A stretch of 64,000 bases of DNA. Origin: Eublepharis macularius. Its lineage: Eukaryota > Chordata > Lepidosauria > Squamata > Eublepharidae. The position numbers were made by a program, and so were the translations under genes. Under the pieces are notes generated by a model. The model had not been told where the DNA came from, ran no database searches, and saw only the letters and a program-made list of their open reading frames with translations. Each line of letters opens with the position of its first letter. Position 1 is the first letter of the stretch. Below, piece after piece: positions 35,036 through 45,935 of the stretch. The DNA is taken from contig NC_072794.1 of NCBI RefSeq assembly GCF_028583425.1, forward strand, positions 24,735,232 through 24,799,231, read 5' to 3'.

Positions 35036-35815
35036 AGGGGGATTAGGGAGATTCATGGAGGAAGAGAGGTCTAGCAATGGCTACCAGCCATGGTGACTAA
35101 AGGGAACTTCCATGTCCAGAGGCAGTCAACCTCAGAGTTCCAGTACTAGGAGGCAGCAACAGGAGAAAGCCTCTATGCTTTGATTGTTGGCCTTCCCGGA
35201 CAGCCACTGGGCTGCTGTGTGAAACCGGTTGCTGGACTTAATAGACTGCCTTGGTCAGGCCACACCCAGAGTATTGTGTGCAGTTCTGGAGGCCTCACTT
35301 CAAAAAGGATGTGGACAAAATTGAGAGGGTGCAGAGGAGAGCAATGAGGATGATCAGGGGTCTGGAGACTGAGCCCTATGAGGAAAGGCTGAGGGCCTTG
35401 GGAATGTTTCGTTTGGAGAAGAGGAGGTTGAGGGGCGACATGGTTGCTCTCTTTATATATTTGAAAGGCTGTCATTTGGAGTCGGGCAAGGAGCTGTTCC
35501 AGTTGGCAGCAAAGGGTAGGACCCGAAGCAATGGGCTTAAATTACATGCACAAAGGTACCGGCTGGATATTAGGAAAAACTTTTTCACGGTCAGAGCAAA
35601 AGTGGAATCAGCTGCCTAGAGAGGTGGTGAGCTCCCCCTCACTGGCAGTTTTCAAGAAGAGGCTGGATGAATACTTGTCAGAGATGCTTTAGGCTGATTC
35701 TGCACTGGGCAGGGGGTTGGACTAGATGGTCTGTATGGCCCCTTCCAACTCTATGATTCTATGATTCTATGACTGCTGGTCCGATCCAGCAGAACATCTC
35801 TTATGTTCTTCAGTG
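35036..35815 (+). repeat. L2-like LINE tail split by CR1
   Basis: 35036-35245 (CTACCAGCCATGGTGACTAA ... GGTTGCTGGACTTAATAGAC) and 35772-35815 (ACTGCTGGTCCGATCCAGCA ... CTCTTATGTTCTT) are the two halves of one repeat, interrupted by the CR1 copy. Confidence 0.75.
35246..35771 (+). mobile_element. CR1 LINE, 5'-truncated
   Basis: The plus frame 35251-35619 encodes VRPHPEYCVQFWRPHFKKDV, DKIERVQRRAMRMIRGLE and RLEKRRLRGDMVALFIYLKG, the C-terminal region of CR1 ORF2 downstream of the reverse transcriptase core. It carries on in another frame after GTKV-region decay (PREVVSSPSLAVFKKRLDEY). The element ends with the short direct repeat ATTCTATG typical of CR1 3' ends. It is 5'-truncated and dead. 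Confidence 0.9.
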
Positions 35816-35844
35816 CTATCTTAAGCAGAGTTATACCTTCTAAG

Positions 35845-36096
35845 ACAGTTTGGTGTAGTGGTTAAGAGTACGGGATTCTAATCTGGAGAGCTGGGTTTGA
35901 TTCCCCACTCCTCCGCTTGAAGCCAGCTGGGTGACCTTGGGCTAGTCACAGTTCTTCGGAGCTCTCTCAGCCCCACCCACCTCACAGGGTGTTTGTTGTT
36001 GTAAGGATAATAATGACATACTTTGTAAACTGCTCTGAGTAGGCATTAAGTTGTCCTGAAGGGCAGTATATAAATCAAATGTTGTTGTTGTTGTTA
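35845..36096 (+). repeat. tRNA-derived SINE
   Basis: Plus-strand copy: CAGTTTGGTGTAGTGGTTAA head and AAGGGCAGTATATAAATC tail, followed by (GTT)n. Confidence 0.88.
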
Positions 36097-36199
36097 TAAG
36101 CTTAGAAGAGGATATCGCTGTTAAGGATTACAGCCTATGTCTCCTATCCAGTCCACTGTAGCGTCCTGAAGGTTGCTCAAAATCACTCCTAAAGGGCCA

Positions 36200-36330
36200 C
36201 AGAAATTTCGGAAGAGTTCATATTTCCCTCCCCAATGCTTTATTGCAGTTTAAATATTGCCCAAGTTGTTCTGAGCCTTTGAGAAGGAATGAGCTATAAA
36301 TAACTAAATCAATCAAATAAAAATATGCAG
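36200..36330 (+). repeat. LINE 3' tail
   Basis: TTGTTCTGAGCCTTTGAGAA, then GAGCTATAAATAACTAAATC and an A-rich end. Confidence 0.5.
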
Positions 36331-37009
36331 GTCTGCTGATCTTGGCTCCTTTGTGACTTTCCGGTTGTTTGTCTTGTTATCTATTAGCTCACGCTAATGA
36401 ACGAAGAGAAGCGCATCACCAGTCCAAATCTGGCAGGAAGTGGTTCCAACAGATGCAGGAAAAAATTAATTTGTGCAGAACCAAAGCTCTGGGAGATGAA
36501 ACAGATCTTCATTTGGGGGACATTACCATCATTATGGGTGTTGGCTTTACCTAATTTGTGGAGGTGAATATTTGTCTTCCTCTGTGTATAAGGCTGCCAT
36601 TTTGTTAACTTCTCAATCATTTTTTCTAAGGAGGGGAACTGGGGATTGCGCATGATCAGAGGAGCTATGATTGGTTCATCTCAGGACAGCATTTTATTTT
36701 AATAGGCTCACTGGGGGGAAAGGCCAGAATTGGTCAGTTCATGGATGAACATCACAGTGTCCCATGGCTCTGGGTGTGTTTTGAAACCCGTTTTGCACCA
36801 AGCACAGCATCTAATCCAAGGAAGGATATCTGTGTTTTATTTTAGGACTCTGCAAACTGCAGACCAGGTTTCTCCATTGTACTCTGAAACATCTCTTTCT
36901 TTCCTCCTTCATCACATTTCCTTACAAAATAACCAGTACAATTAAGAGTCCTGGGGACCTCTGCTCATTATTTTGTGATACTTTAAATGTCCCAGTAACA
37001 AAGTACTGG

Positions 37010-37190
37010 TGGTAAAAAGTGCTGTCAAGTTGCAGGCAGCCTATGGCGACCTACAGGGTTTTCAAGGCAAGGGACATTCAGAGGTGGTTTGCCATTTCCC
37101 AGACTTTCTTGGTGGTCTCCCATCCAAGTACTAACTGGGGCTGACTCCAAGATCTGATGAGATTGGGTTAGCCTGGGCCATCCAAGTCAG
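37010..37190 (-). repeat. 5S-rRNA-derived SINE
   Basis: On the minus strand, CCCAATCTCATCAGATCTTG and TTAGTACTTGGATGGGAGAC are close to the 5S rRNA gene, followed by a body with GGCAAACCACCTCTGAATG and ending CAACTTGACAGCAC. This is the clearest copy in the window. Confidence 0.88.
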
Positions 37191-37909
37191 AGTATTACAC
37201 AACTGTTTTTGGAATATTTCTAGGCTTTTGTGTTGACCGTGGCATCTAGAGAGATGTAAATTTTCTGGAAATTTTGAAGCCCCAGGGGAAAACAGGATTC
37301 TTTCTTTTTTTCCAGGGAAAAATAGAAAATTGGAAGGAAATTGAAATAAATGCAATACTTACAATATCTTCATTTTCTGTAAGACAAATTGCAAGTATAC
37401 CCAGTACATGAGAAAGACTTGCAAACTGCCTGACCCTATACTACAAAGGTACATGTATCTTAATTCTTGCCACCTTAGAGATGGGGGGGGGGGGAGTTGA
37501 AGGTAGAAATCAAATTTTGTAATAAACAAAAGAAACTGTATTATTTGGACAAAAACTCTCTCAAAGACTCACAAGAGGTAGGACTGCCAGCATGTTTGGA
37601 TTATTTACATTTAAACAAAAAACAACCTTGAAAATGTTGTATGTGTCTCTAGTGTAAGAGGGTTTTAGAAAAAGTGCTCCTGAAAATTTCACAATTTTTC
37701 AACTGGAAAAATTGAGGAAGTCCTCAGATGTTTTCATACTGTACATTTGGAATGAGTGAAATATTTTGTAAGATAATGTTTTTCTCACTGAAAAAGAGAA
37801 AACATTTCAAAGGAGTTTCTTTTCAGTGTTTCCCCAGTTTTTCAATCAACATTTTTTAAAAAAATGTACTTGGAAAACAACACAGAAAAAATGCCCCCCG
37901 TTTTTTCCC

Positions 37910-38420
37910 CTCCCTGGGCCCTCACCTCTCTAGGCACGTTTTAGAGTTGCCGTGGGTGGGAGGTTGGTGGGAGTAGCCTGGCACCTACCTGTTGATGTCG
38001 CTCTTCCGGGAAGTGACATCATTGTGCAGGCCATTTGCAGCCCTCGGAGTGCTGCTGTGTTCTGCAGTGGTCATATTTGGGCTTAATCCAGCCTGAATCG
38101 GGCTGTTGAGGAGCACAAGAATGCTCCTCTCTGCAACGGCTCAATTTGATCTGCATTTGGCTGCTGCAGAGCAGCCTTGTTCTGCAGTGGCCAGATTCAG
38201 GTCAATTCAGGCCTGATTTGACCCAAATTCTGCCCAATTTGGCCCAATTCAGGATGAATTGGGCCTTAATTGGGCTGCTGCGGTGTGCGGGAGCATGCTG
38301 CAGCACCTGGGAGCATGCCCTGAGTTGCACATTCCGCTCGCCGGCTAGGTAAGCGGAACCAGCGGGTGGAGGGTGGGAGCAGGGGATCCCCTGCCCCCAG
38401 TGGGGGACTGGCAACCCTAC
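37910..38420 (-). repeat. Reiterated repeat related to 23020-23620
   Basis: Shares the frame sequence (GGTAGGTGCCAGGC on the minus strand, GGGGACTGGCAACCCTAC at the other end) and GCTGCAGAGCA units. The inner units are shifted to AATTGGGC-type words. Confidence 0.6.
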
Positions 38421-39000
38421 CATGTATCCAGCCATGCTACTCAGCAAAGTTTGAGGCTTTTATAACTTGAGCAGCTCTTCTACTAGACAAAATAATTTGG
38501 CCCAACAATTTTTCTTTTTTTGTGGAAAAAAGCTGATTTCTGGCATCCCCTTTCAGTAGCGTTAACTCCAAAGGCAGCACCAGGAACCCATGGCCAGTCT
38601 CCCCAAGGAGCCTGTTTCTAATGACAGCATCTTCTCTCATCTCCTCTTCCGGTCTGCCAAGTAATTCTACTTTCCCTGAGGAACTCTACCATTTAGCCAA
38701 GAGGAAACTCAGAGTAAACATTACTTCCTTCACGAGTTTGCCATGTAGCCAACCCAGGCTTGCGCAGACACACAGCAGCTCTGGGGAATGGCTTGCATTA
38801 AAAAAAGGAGAGCCCAAATGGGCTCAGAAAGCTGCTGCTGGGGGAGGGAGAGCTCTTGCCTTTCTCCCAAGCATTTTCCCTGTGCAAAAACAATATGGGG
38901 GGGGATCCAGTTTCTGCAGGCACACGCCCCACACAATGCCTCCACATGTAGCAGCAGAAATGGGAAAACTTTCCCCTCTTCACTGTCACAAATCAAAGTG

Positions 39001-39235
39001 AGAGCCAGCACAGTCTAGCAGTTAAGAGTGTTGGGATCGGATTTGGGAGACCCAGTTTTGAACCCCTCCTGTGCCTTGGAAACTTGCTGGGTGTCCTTGA
39101 GTAAGTCGGACATTCTCAGCCTAACCCACCACACAGAGTTGTGGTGAGAATAAAAGGAAGGAGCTCTCTAAGCTACTCTACGTCACCATTGGGAAGAAGG
39201 CAGGGTATAAATGAAGTAAATAAATAAATTTGAAA
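39001..39235 (+). repeat. tRNA-derived SINE, second subfamily
   Basis: GAGCCAGCACAGTCTAGCAG head, CCCAGTTTTGAACCCCTCC B-box-like region, tail AGGGTATAAATGAAGTAAAT then (AAAT)n. Confidence 0.8.
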
Positions 39236-39649
39236 ATCTGAGGGACGCTCGCTAGACCAAGCAGAGAAATGCCATGGAAAGCCTTAACAGTGACAGCCCA
39301 GAGTCTGCAGAACGGGTGGGAATTGCTTCAGTAGACCTCGGAGGTTGTATGGCGTGGTCCTAAAAGCAGAATACTAAATTGTTGTCTTTGTGGCTTGGGA
39401 CTTTTAATCCCCATCTTGCCTTCTACAGTTCCAGCCCATTACCCACTAGCACTGACCTCAATTATTGTTAATGAGACCCATCTCCACCACCTCCTCCTTC
39501 ATATATTCGCAACCATTTATCATGTCTCCTTCAGGCTTTTTCTAGCAGCAGTCAAACATGAATAAAACTATCAGGCTTTTCAAATAATAATAAAAAAAAT
39601 GCACTAAGGCGATCCAAGCAATTTCCTTTCTCTGTCATTGAGTTCACTT

Positions 39650-39765
39650 ACAGGGGCAGCTCCGGCACAAAATCTCTTTGCTACAAGTTTCATAAAAGAT
39701 TTTATTTCATCATAGGCCACTGAGCAGGTTGTTCTCAGTGCTCCTGTTGCATTGTCTAAAATAAA
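39650..39765 (-). other. Exon-like segment of unknown origin
   Basis: On the minus strand an acceptor-like TTTTATTTTAG is followed by an open stretch encoding NATGALRTTCSVAYDEIKSF then MKLVAKRFCAGAAP, and directly by the strong donor GTAAGT. I do not recognise the protein. It may be an orphan exon, a retrotransposed fragment or chance; no partner exon was found nearby. Confidence 0.25.
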
Positions 39766-39999
39766 ACCAGCCGTTAAGGACTCATACCGAGGTGTCAAGG
39801 AAGAAGAATATACTCTTTGGACAAATGAGTAACAAGTCCACAAGGATCTCGCGGCTTCTCTTGATTACCTCTAGGAGCAACAAACCAGAAATGGGAGAAG
39901 GTGAGGGAGAATGGATTCTTCTGCTAAAAGAATTCAGAAGTAGCTATTGAGGAATGAAGCCAAAAATCCTGAGTTCAATGCAGTGTAGTCTGTCTGGTG

Positions 40000-40206
40000 A
40001 ATACTTTTTTTTAAAAAAAAATATTTTTTATTGTTTTCCAACACGTATATACAAACATGAGACAGTTATCATTTTACTTGTCAATATCTATTATCTATTT
40101 CTTTTCTCTCTTATATTCCACCTTATTACATCAATTCTGAGCTCTGTTATGTCATTATACAGTTAATCTTAGTATCATATTTATGTTTACTGGTTATTGT
40201 TGTTTG
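40000..40206 (-). repeat. Probable L1 3' end
   Basis: The T-rich start (minus-strand A-tail) and following A/T-rich sequence resemble the L1 3' UTR at 8907-9080. No coding part remains. Confidence 0.4.
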
Positions 40207-40461
40207 CAGGGCCTTTTTTCTCAGAAAAGAGGTGGTGGAACTCAGTGGGTTGCCCTTGGAGAAAATGGTCACATGGCTGGTGGCCCCACCCCCTGATCGC
40301 CAGACAGAGGGGAGTTCAGATTGCCCTCTGTGCTGTGGCACAGAGGGCAATCTAAGCTCCCCTCTGTCTGGAGGTCAGGGGGCGGGGCCACCAGCCATGT
40401 GACCATTTTCAAGAGGTTCCGGAACTCCATTCCACCACATTCCAGCTGAAAAAAAGCCCTG
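40207..40461. mobile_element. hAT-type MITE, second copy
   Basis: CAGGGCCTTTTTTC to GAAAAAAAGCCCTG with the same palindromic body as 32546-32784. Flanking 8-mers are no longer identical (GTTGTTTG and GTGTTTAT), so this copy appears older or its ends have changed. Confidence 0.85.
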
Positions 40462-40518
40462 GTGTTTATAAACATATAGCATTACTGGTATTTCATGGCC
40501 ATTTCATACATTATAATC

Positions 40519-40738
40519 ATAAATACAGTGCTTATATACCACTCTTCTATACAGATTAGTGCCCCACTCAGAGCTGTGTACAAAGTCAGTGTTATTATTA
40601 TCCCTATTCCCTATGATACAGCTGGAGAGCTGAGGTTGAGAGGGGTGGCTTATCCAAGGCCACCTGCTGAGCTCATGGCAGTAGTGGGCTTCGAACCATC
40701 AGAGTGCTGATTTGCAGCCCAACCACTGTGAGATTGGC
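40519..40738 (-). repeat. tRNA-derived SINE, diverged
   Basis: Minus strand: CAGTGGTTGGGCTGCAAATC head, GGTTCGAAGCCCACTACTG B-box-like region, GGTGGCCTTGGATAAGCC, and a tail with GTATATAAGC. Confidence 0.7.
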
Positions 40739-40784
40739 TCAGAGCCTGTGGCCCTGAATGAGCTAGTCTGGACCAGCCCAGAAA

Positions 40785-40935
40785 GAGAAGTTGTACTGTA
40801 TTGTTTGGGGTGTTGCTATTGGTGGTGTTTTTCTTGTTTGTTTAAATTGTATTTTCATGTCTCTTTGTAAGTGATTGACACCCTTGAGTAAGGGAGAAAG
40901 GGGGTATAAGAAATGCTGCAATAAAACAATGTAAA
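40785..40935 (+). repeat. LINE 3' tail
   Basis: TGTATTGTTTGGGGTG ... CACCCTTGAGTAAGGGAGAA and GGGTATAAGAAATGCTGC form a LINE-like tail. Confidence 0.5.
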
Positions 40936-41158
40936 CAAACGTCCATTCCGCTATTGTGGCTGCCACAAAGAGAGCTTTGCAAATTGTCTTCCTAGTGAAA
41001 ATTAGCTTCCAGAATACGGTTCCCAACCACCCAATGGTGCCTCACATTCTCCCAGAATTTCAACTGATGTCCACACCTGGAGAAAATGGCAACTTTGGAG
41101 GGCAAAATTTATGGCATCACATCTCTGCTGTGCTCCCTCCTCTCTGCAAACTCCATCC

Positions 41159-41342
41159 TGCTGCTACTTTTTTCCTGGGCATCTTATTCCGGGGGAGTTG
41201 CTCTGGAGAAAGCTACTGCATCGGTGAAGCTCTAGCCGCAGTGACAGCGGAAGAACCTGCTACTGCTCTAACATGCCTTTCCCCTGCTTTCTCCAGAGCA
41301 GTTCCCCGGGAGCAGGACGCCCAGGAAGAAAGTAGCAGCTGC
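41159..41342. repeat. Imperfect palindrome
   Basis: CTGCTACTTTTTTCCTGGGC and GTTGCTCTGGAGAAAG on the left are mirrored by CTTTCTCCAGAGCAG and GCCCAGGAAGAAAGTAGCAG on the right; arms about 55-60 bp. Confidence 0.65.
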
Positions 41343-42249
41343 CCGCCCCCAAACAATAGTTGGGAGCCCTCTCGTCCAGCAGGATTGTGACTGGAGGAAC
41401 GATTTGCAAAAGCTGCTACTGCCGCTGGCTTTCTCTGGCTCTTCAGGCAGTGATTCTAACAGAGAGGGGAAGGACACTCGGACTTCACTTCCCAGGAAAA
41501 CTTGCAAGAACAATCAAGTGTTCTCCACGTGAAAAAAGTCACTTGTAGCTTGGCTCTTAGTTTCCTTGCCTAGGGTGGTGGTAGATCCCACACAGAATAT
41601 ACCGTTCAGGGTGGCCTAATGTGAAACAAGCAGATAACCTTACTGAGGGAGAAGCTCAGGCACTATTCTAGTTGGACTTGTTAGTGTGTACGGTGTCTGG
41701 GAGACCAAAGATGCCTTATGACAGGATGCTTTCATGATCTTTATAGCAAAGGGCAGAGGAAGGATCCTTATATCAAAGGGCAGAGCTTCGCATTGGCAGC
41801 ACATTGAACGTGCATTTGCGCACACAATGCATAGCGCTCTATAAAGGCAAAGGTGCATTATACTGCAATGCAGCTACCTTCCCATGTGATGTTTTACGGC
41901 AGAGTGCATTGTGACAGTGCATACATGCACATTAAAAGCAAGAAGGGCCCAGCAAGAATTTTTTCCTGGCTTTCCAGCTTCCAGCTCTGACAACTGACTA
42001 AATGAATAGGTGGCAAGACCTTCGCTGTAGGCTTTAGTGTGGCGATTCATCCAAGCAGGAAAGCACTGATAAAAACAGCATGTGAATGCACTATGAACAC
42101 CTTCTTGCAATAAATTAAATTAAATTATATGATTCATGAATTCATACCAGCCTTTTTACGGTAGAGATTATTTCGTTGTTGGGTTTGCGATGGAGCCTGC
42201 GGCAAAATTGCTCCAGAAAATGCGCCTACAATCCACGGAAGAGAAAGGT

Positions 42250-42375
42250 GTAAGACAGGGGTTCACAACCTTGTTGATCCTGTGGGCACTTTTGGAATGT
42301 AAAACAGTTGAGAGCAAGTAGTGGGCGCCACCACAAAATCACTGCCATGGGGTCTGGCGCCAATCACAAAATGTT
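42250..42375 (+). repeat. Dispersed repeat (GGGGTTCACAACC type)
   Basis: Similar to 61155-61270: a phrase like CCTGTGGGCACTTTTGGAAT and a GGGCGCCACCACAAAATCAC segment. Confidence 0.5.
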
Positions 42376-43382
42376 AGAAGGATCCAACCTAAATGTCCTG
42401 CTGTGATGGGGGCAGCTGTTTCCAAACCAGGGTGCCCTGCAATCACAACACTGATGTCTCCTGGGTTCTTCTGAAGCACTTCCCACTTCAGTGAGGAAGC
42501 CGGAATTTGCTGTTTGGTTTGAGGAAGAAGGAAGTAGGTGCCAGAAGATAAATAGTGAGCACCATGGTTGCCAGTGCAATATATATCCTTATGTCCCTGG
42601 ATCTGGGTAGGAGGTGTAAACACTACATTGCTTAACTGCATTGCACAGAGCTGGTACAACTTGAAGGTTAAGAGCAGGAGCTGGAAGTGCCTGGTTCAAA
42701 ATCCCAGCTCAGCTACAAATTCTCTAGCAGCCCAATCCTGTGCATATATCCTTGGAATTCAGGGTCAAGATAAATGTGCAGAGTTGGGGAATGGCTGTTA
42801 AAAAATAAAGGAGAGCCCAAACAGCCTCAGAATGCTTCCCCCCTCAAGCTGTTTTCCAAAATAGTGAGCCGGGAGAAGTGTCTGTTTTTGCTGCTCCATG
42901 TGGAGTATTCTGTGCTTGTGAAGCAGTAAAAATAGGGAAATAGCCTCCCCCCATGGTGTTTTAACACAGGCAAAGGGCTTGAGGGGCAGACAGGAGCTCT
43001 TCCTTCCCCTGCAGTAGCATTCCAAGGCCATTTGGGCTCACTTTTGTTTTTAACTGTCATTCTCCAAAGCTGCTGTGTGGATGCATGGAACCCAGGTTGG
43101 GTCTGCGCATCTAGCGTGACTCTCAGTCCCATTGAGATCAATGGGATTTATCTCAAGAGCATATACATAGAATTGCAGCCTCAGTGCTCTTAAGCAAGCC
43201 TGGACATCACCGTTGCCAAACAGGCGATGATAGGACACGGTTGTTGAAAGCACGGCGACACTCATTCCATTAAATCTGTTACACTGCAAAATAATCTCCT
43301 TCATGTGAAACATTTTCTTGCCATTTGGAATTTAGTTTCTTATGGCATTTTGTTGGAGTTACCTGGAATTTTGTTCTTATGA

Positions 43383-43684
43383 AACAAAGGCCATTTCCAT
43401 ATGCTCTTAAAGGGACGGCCCACTCACCAAACGCTGGCGACGTTTCCCCCAAGTATCCAGACGGCTCCATTTGCAAAAGGGCTGTGGGCCGTTTGGTTTC
43501 TGTTTTTTCGGTGTGCTTTTCTAGGAATGCCCTTTCCGTGTTTCCCGAAAAGCACACTGAAAAAATGGAAGCCAAATGGCCTGCAGCCCTTTTGCAAATG
43601 GAGCCGTCAGGATTCCTGCAGAAAAGCCACCAGCATTTGGCGAGTGGGCCATCCCTTAAGACCATGTGGAAATGGCCAAAGTGC
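43383..43684. repeat. Long palindromic element, about 300 bp
   Basis: Ends AAAGGCCATTTCCATATG and CATGTGGAAATGGCC. The inner arms share GGCTCCATTTGCAAAAGGGCTG and its inverse, plus CGGTGTGCTTTTCTAGGAA against TTCCCGAAAAGCACACTG. Both strands carry long open frames only because the arms are inverted copies. Confidence 0.8.
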
Positions 43685-44117
43685 TTTCCATAATAAACGT
43701 TCTACTTATTATAAGTAAAGGTTCCAAAGTATACATGCACCATAAAATCTATGGGCCAAGCTAGACACGCAGGTTTTTATAGAGTTGGGTCTGGGTTCTC
43801 CAGACACAACTGTGGTTTCCGCAGCCATACAGCAGTTAAGAGGCAAATGGATATTAAAAAATAAAAGAGAGCCCCAATGGCCTCAGAATGCCTCTGCTGG
43901 GGAAGGAGGGACTTCTTTCTGTCCCCTCAAGCCATTTCCCCGTGTCACAATACCACAGGAGGCATCCCCCCGACCCATTTTTATTGCTCTGTGCACATGT
44001 ATGCACAGAATACTCCATGTGGGGCAGAAAAAACAGGGGGGGGGACTCTCTCCCCTGCTATTTTGACACAGGGAAACAACTTGAGGGGGGTAGAAAGGAG
44101 CTTCAAAAGGAGCTTCA

Positions 44118-44245
44118 AAGCTTAGGGCCAAGCTACACATGACGAATGACACTTGAACGGCAAGTGGATTTAGTGGAGGGCAAGTGAATAGGGAGAAATA
44201 CACTTGCTGTTCAAGTGTCATTCGTCATGTGTAGCTTGGCCCTTA
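44118..44245. repeat. Palindromic element (GGGCCAAGCTACAC ends)
   Basis: TTAGGGCCAAGCTACACATG and GACGAATGACACTTGAAC are mirrored exactly at 44200-44245. The ends resemble those of 51533-51716 (GAGCCAAGCTACAAGTGAC). Confidence 0.8.
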
Positions 44246-44501
44246 GCCCTTTGAATGAGTGGAAACTTTGCAAGGATTACAATGTATGTAAAGAGTTAGA
44301 AAAAGAAAAACCTTCTAGAGGCATCCTAAATAGAGGTACTCTAGTGTAAGTTCATTCATTTCAATGGAGTTAGGCTGGAGAAATTCATGTGTTTATTTTT
44401 TAATACGATATGAAAGTCGAGATAATTCAGGACAAAAAATAAACAGGAGATTAAAGATAACAGGCTACTTCTAGTTGGAAAGTAATTCTTTACAACAAGT
44501 T

Positions 44502-44507
44502 TTTATT
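44502..44507 (-). terminator. Candidate distal poly(A) signal AATAAA
   Basis: On the minus strand an A-rich stretch contains AATAAA and is followed by a GT-containing segment (CTTGTTGT), as expected around a cleavage site. Upstream lies about 700 bp of largely repeat-free sequence (44520-45250). This is a possible distal end of the CACNA1E transcript; support is only positional. Confidence 0.3.
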
Positions 44508-45724
44508 TTTTTTTTCCTTTGACAAAAAAACATTAAAGTTTTACAGTTTTTGTAAAGTTTGTGTGTTTTGATTCTGGATCCAAACAAGCATTTATATATT
44601 ACAATATGTCCACCTCATCAACATGCAGTGCTGAACGCATTATCTGGCTTTGGATGAGGTGCCCGAATGCTGCCTCCGGCTGCTTCTATGAAGCATATTG
44701 ACCGCCCAGGAGCTCAAGCTTAACTCTGAGGAAACCGAGTGGGGTGAGCTGCATGGTGATGCACACCATAATGTGTGCCAGCTCTCCATCCATAAGATGA
44801 AAGCAGGTGCAGCCTCCATCACTGATCTTCCTGTGAAATCAGATGAAAATGGCGTCCGATACACAAGTGAGGCTGGGCACAACCTCTGGTGACCAACTCG
44901 GTGCTGTCTGTATGCACACACCAGTCGGCGTCATTTCAGTCCACCTTTACAATGAGCCTGTAACTGAACCAAAGTCTAGCTTATTTCGATGCATGTACAA
45001 AATGGAATTTTTAAAATCTCCAATTGCCCTTCATTTCCATTTTGGGTATTTTATGCTTGCCACATCATGCCCTGTCATATCTGGCCTTCTCCCTTGGAGG
45101 GCTGCTTTTCTCTTTCCAGCTGTGCATCTCCTAGGCTGAAGGCTTATTTAGTCACAGCAGTAGTTTGGGAGCCATTTTACTTCCACCCCTTCCCAGATTT
45201 GAGGCGCAGCAATTCTTGGAAATCGGCAGTAGGTTGAGAGCTTAGCAGAAGAAACAAATCTAGAGAACAAGCCCAAGCAAGCCCGCTCAGAATTAAGCCC
45301 CATTTTATGGAACAGGGCTTAGTCCCAGGAACCCAAAGTGACTCAAAAGCCGCCTCTGGGCTAGGAAAGCATCATTTAATTAGAAATAAAGTTGGTACTT
45401 TAAAAACTGGGATGCGCTCAAAAAATGAGAACCGCATCCTTTCCTCTAGCAGGCAGCTGCTTTTAGAATTTTGCAGGCTGTCAATTAAGTACAATTTTTC
45501 ACCTGCTTTCATTTGATATTTGAACCCCTTGTATTCATCCATCACCCCAATGACTGGCTCCTGTCAATCTCTAGTCATTGTGCTGAGATTCCTTTCTTGC
45601 CCTGAATGGGGAATACATATTCCTATCTGCATCAAATACATCCATGCATTAAAAAGATCCAGTCATATTGATCCACTGTCATGTGCTTCAATGGACCATG
45701 CAGATCTCCCTAGCAGGAATAGAT

Positions 45725-45935
45725 CCAGAGGAGTAAGCCGTGTTAGTCTGTAGTAGCAAAATCAAAAAGAGTCCAGTAGCACCTTTAAGACTAACCAACT
45801 TTATTGTAGCATAAGCTTTCGAGAATCACAGTTCTCTTGGTTAGATGCATGACAAAGAGAACTGTGATTCTCGAAAGCTTATGCTACAATAAAGTTGGTT
45901 AGTCTTAAAGGTGCTACTGGACTCATTTTGACCTA
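45725..45935. repeat. Palindromic MITE-like element (AAGCTTTCG family)
   Basis: Arms of about 80 bp: GTCCAGTAGCACCTTTAAGA to AAGCTTTCGAGAATCACAG, and the inverse, around TTGGTTAGATGCATGACAA. The left flank GAGTAAGCCGTGTTAGTCTG is typical of the family end. It sits inside the probable CACNA1E 3' UTR. Confidence 0.85.

Noticed and set aside
43279..43693. Similar 120-codon frames on opposite strands
   Set aside because: Mirror effect of a long palindrome, not two genes.
44640..44921. 93-codon minus-strand frame
   Set aside because: No recognised family, and it lies within the probable 3' UTR or intergenic DNA; no splice or start support.
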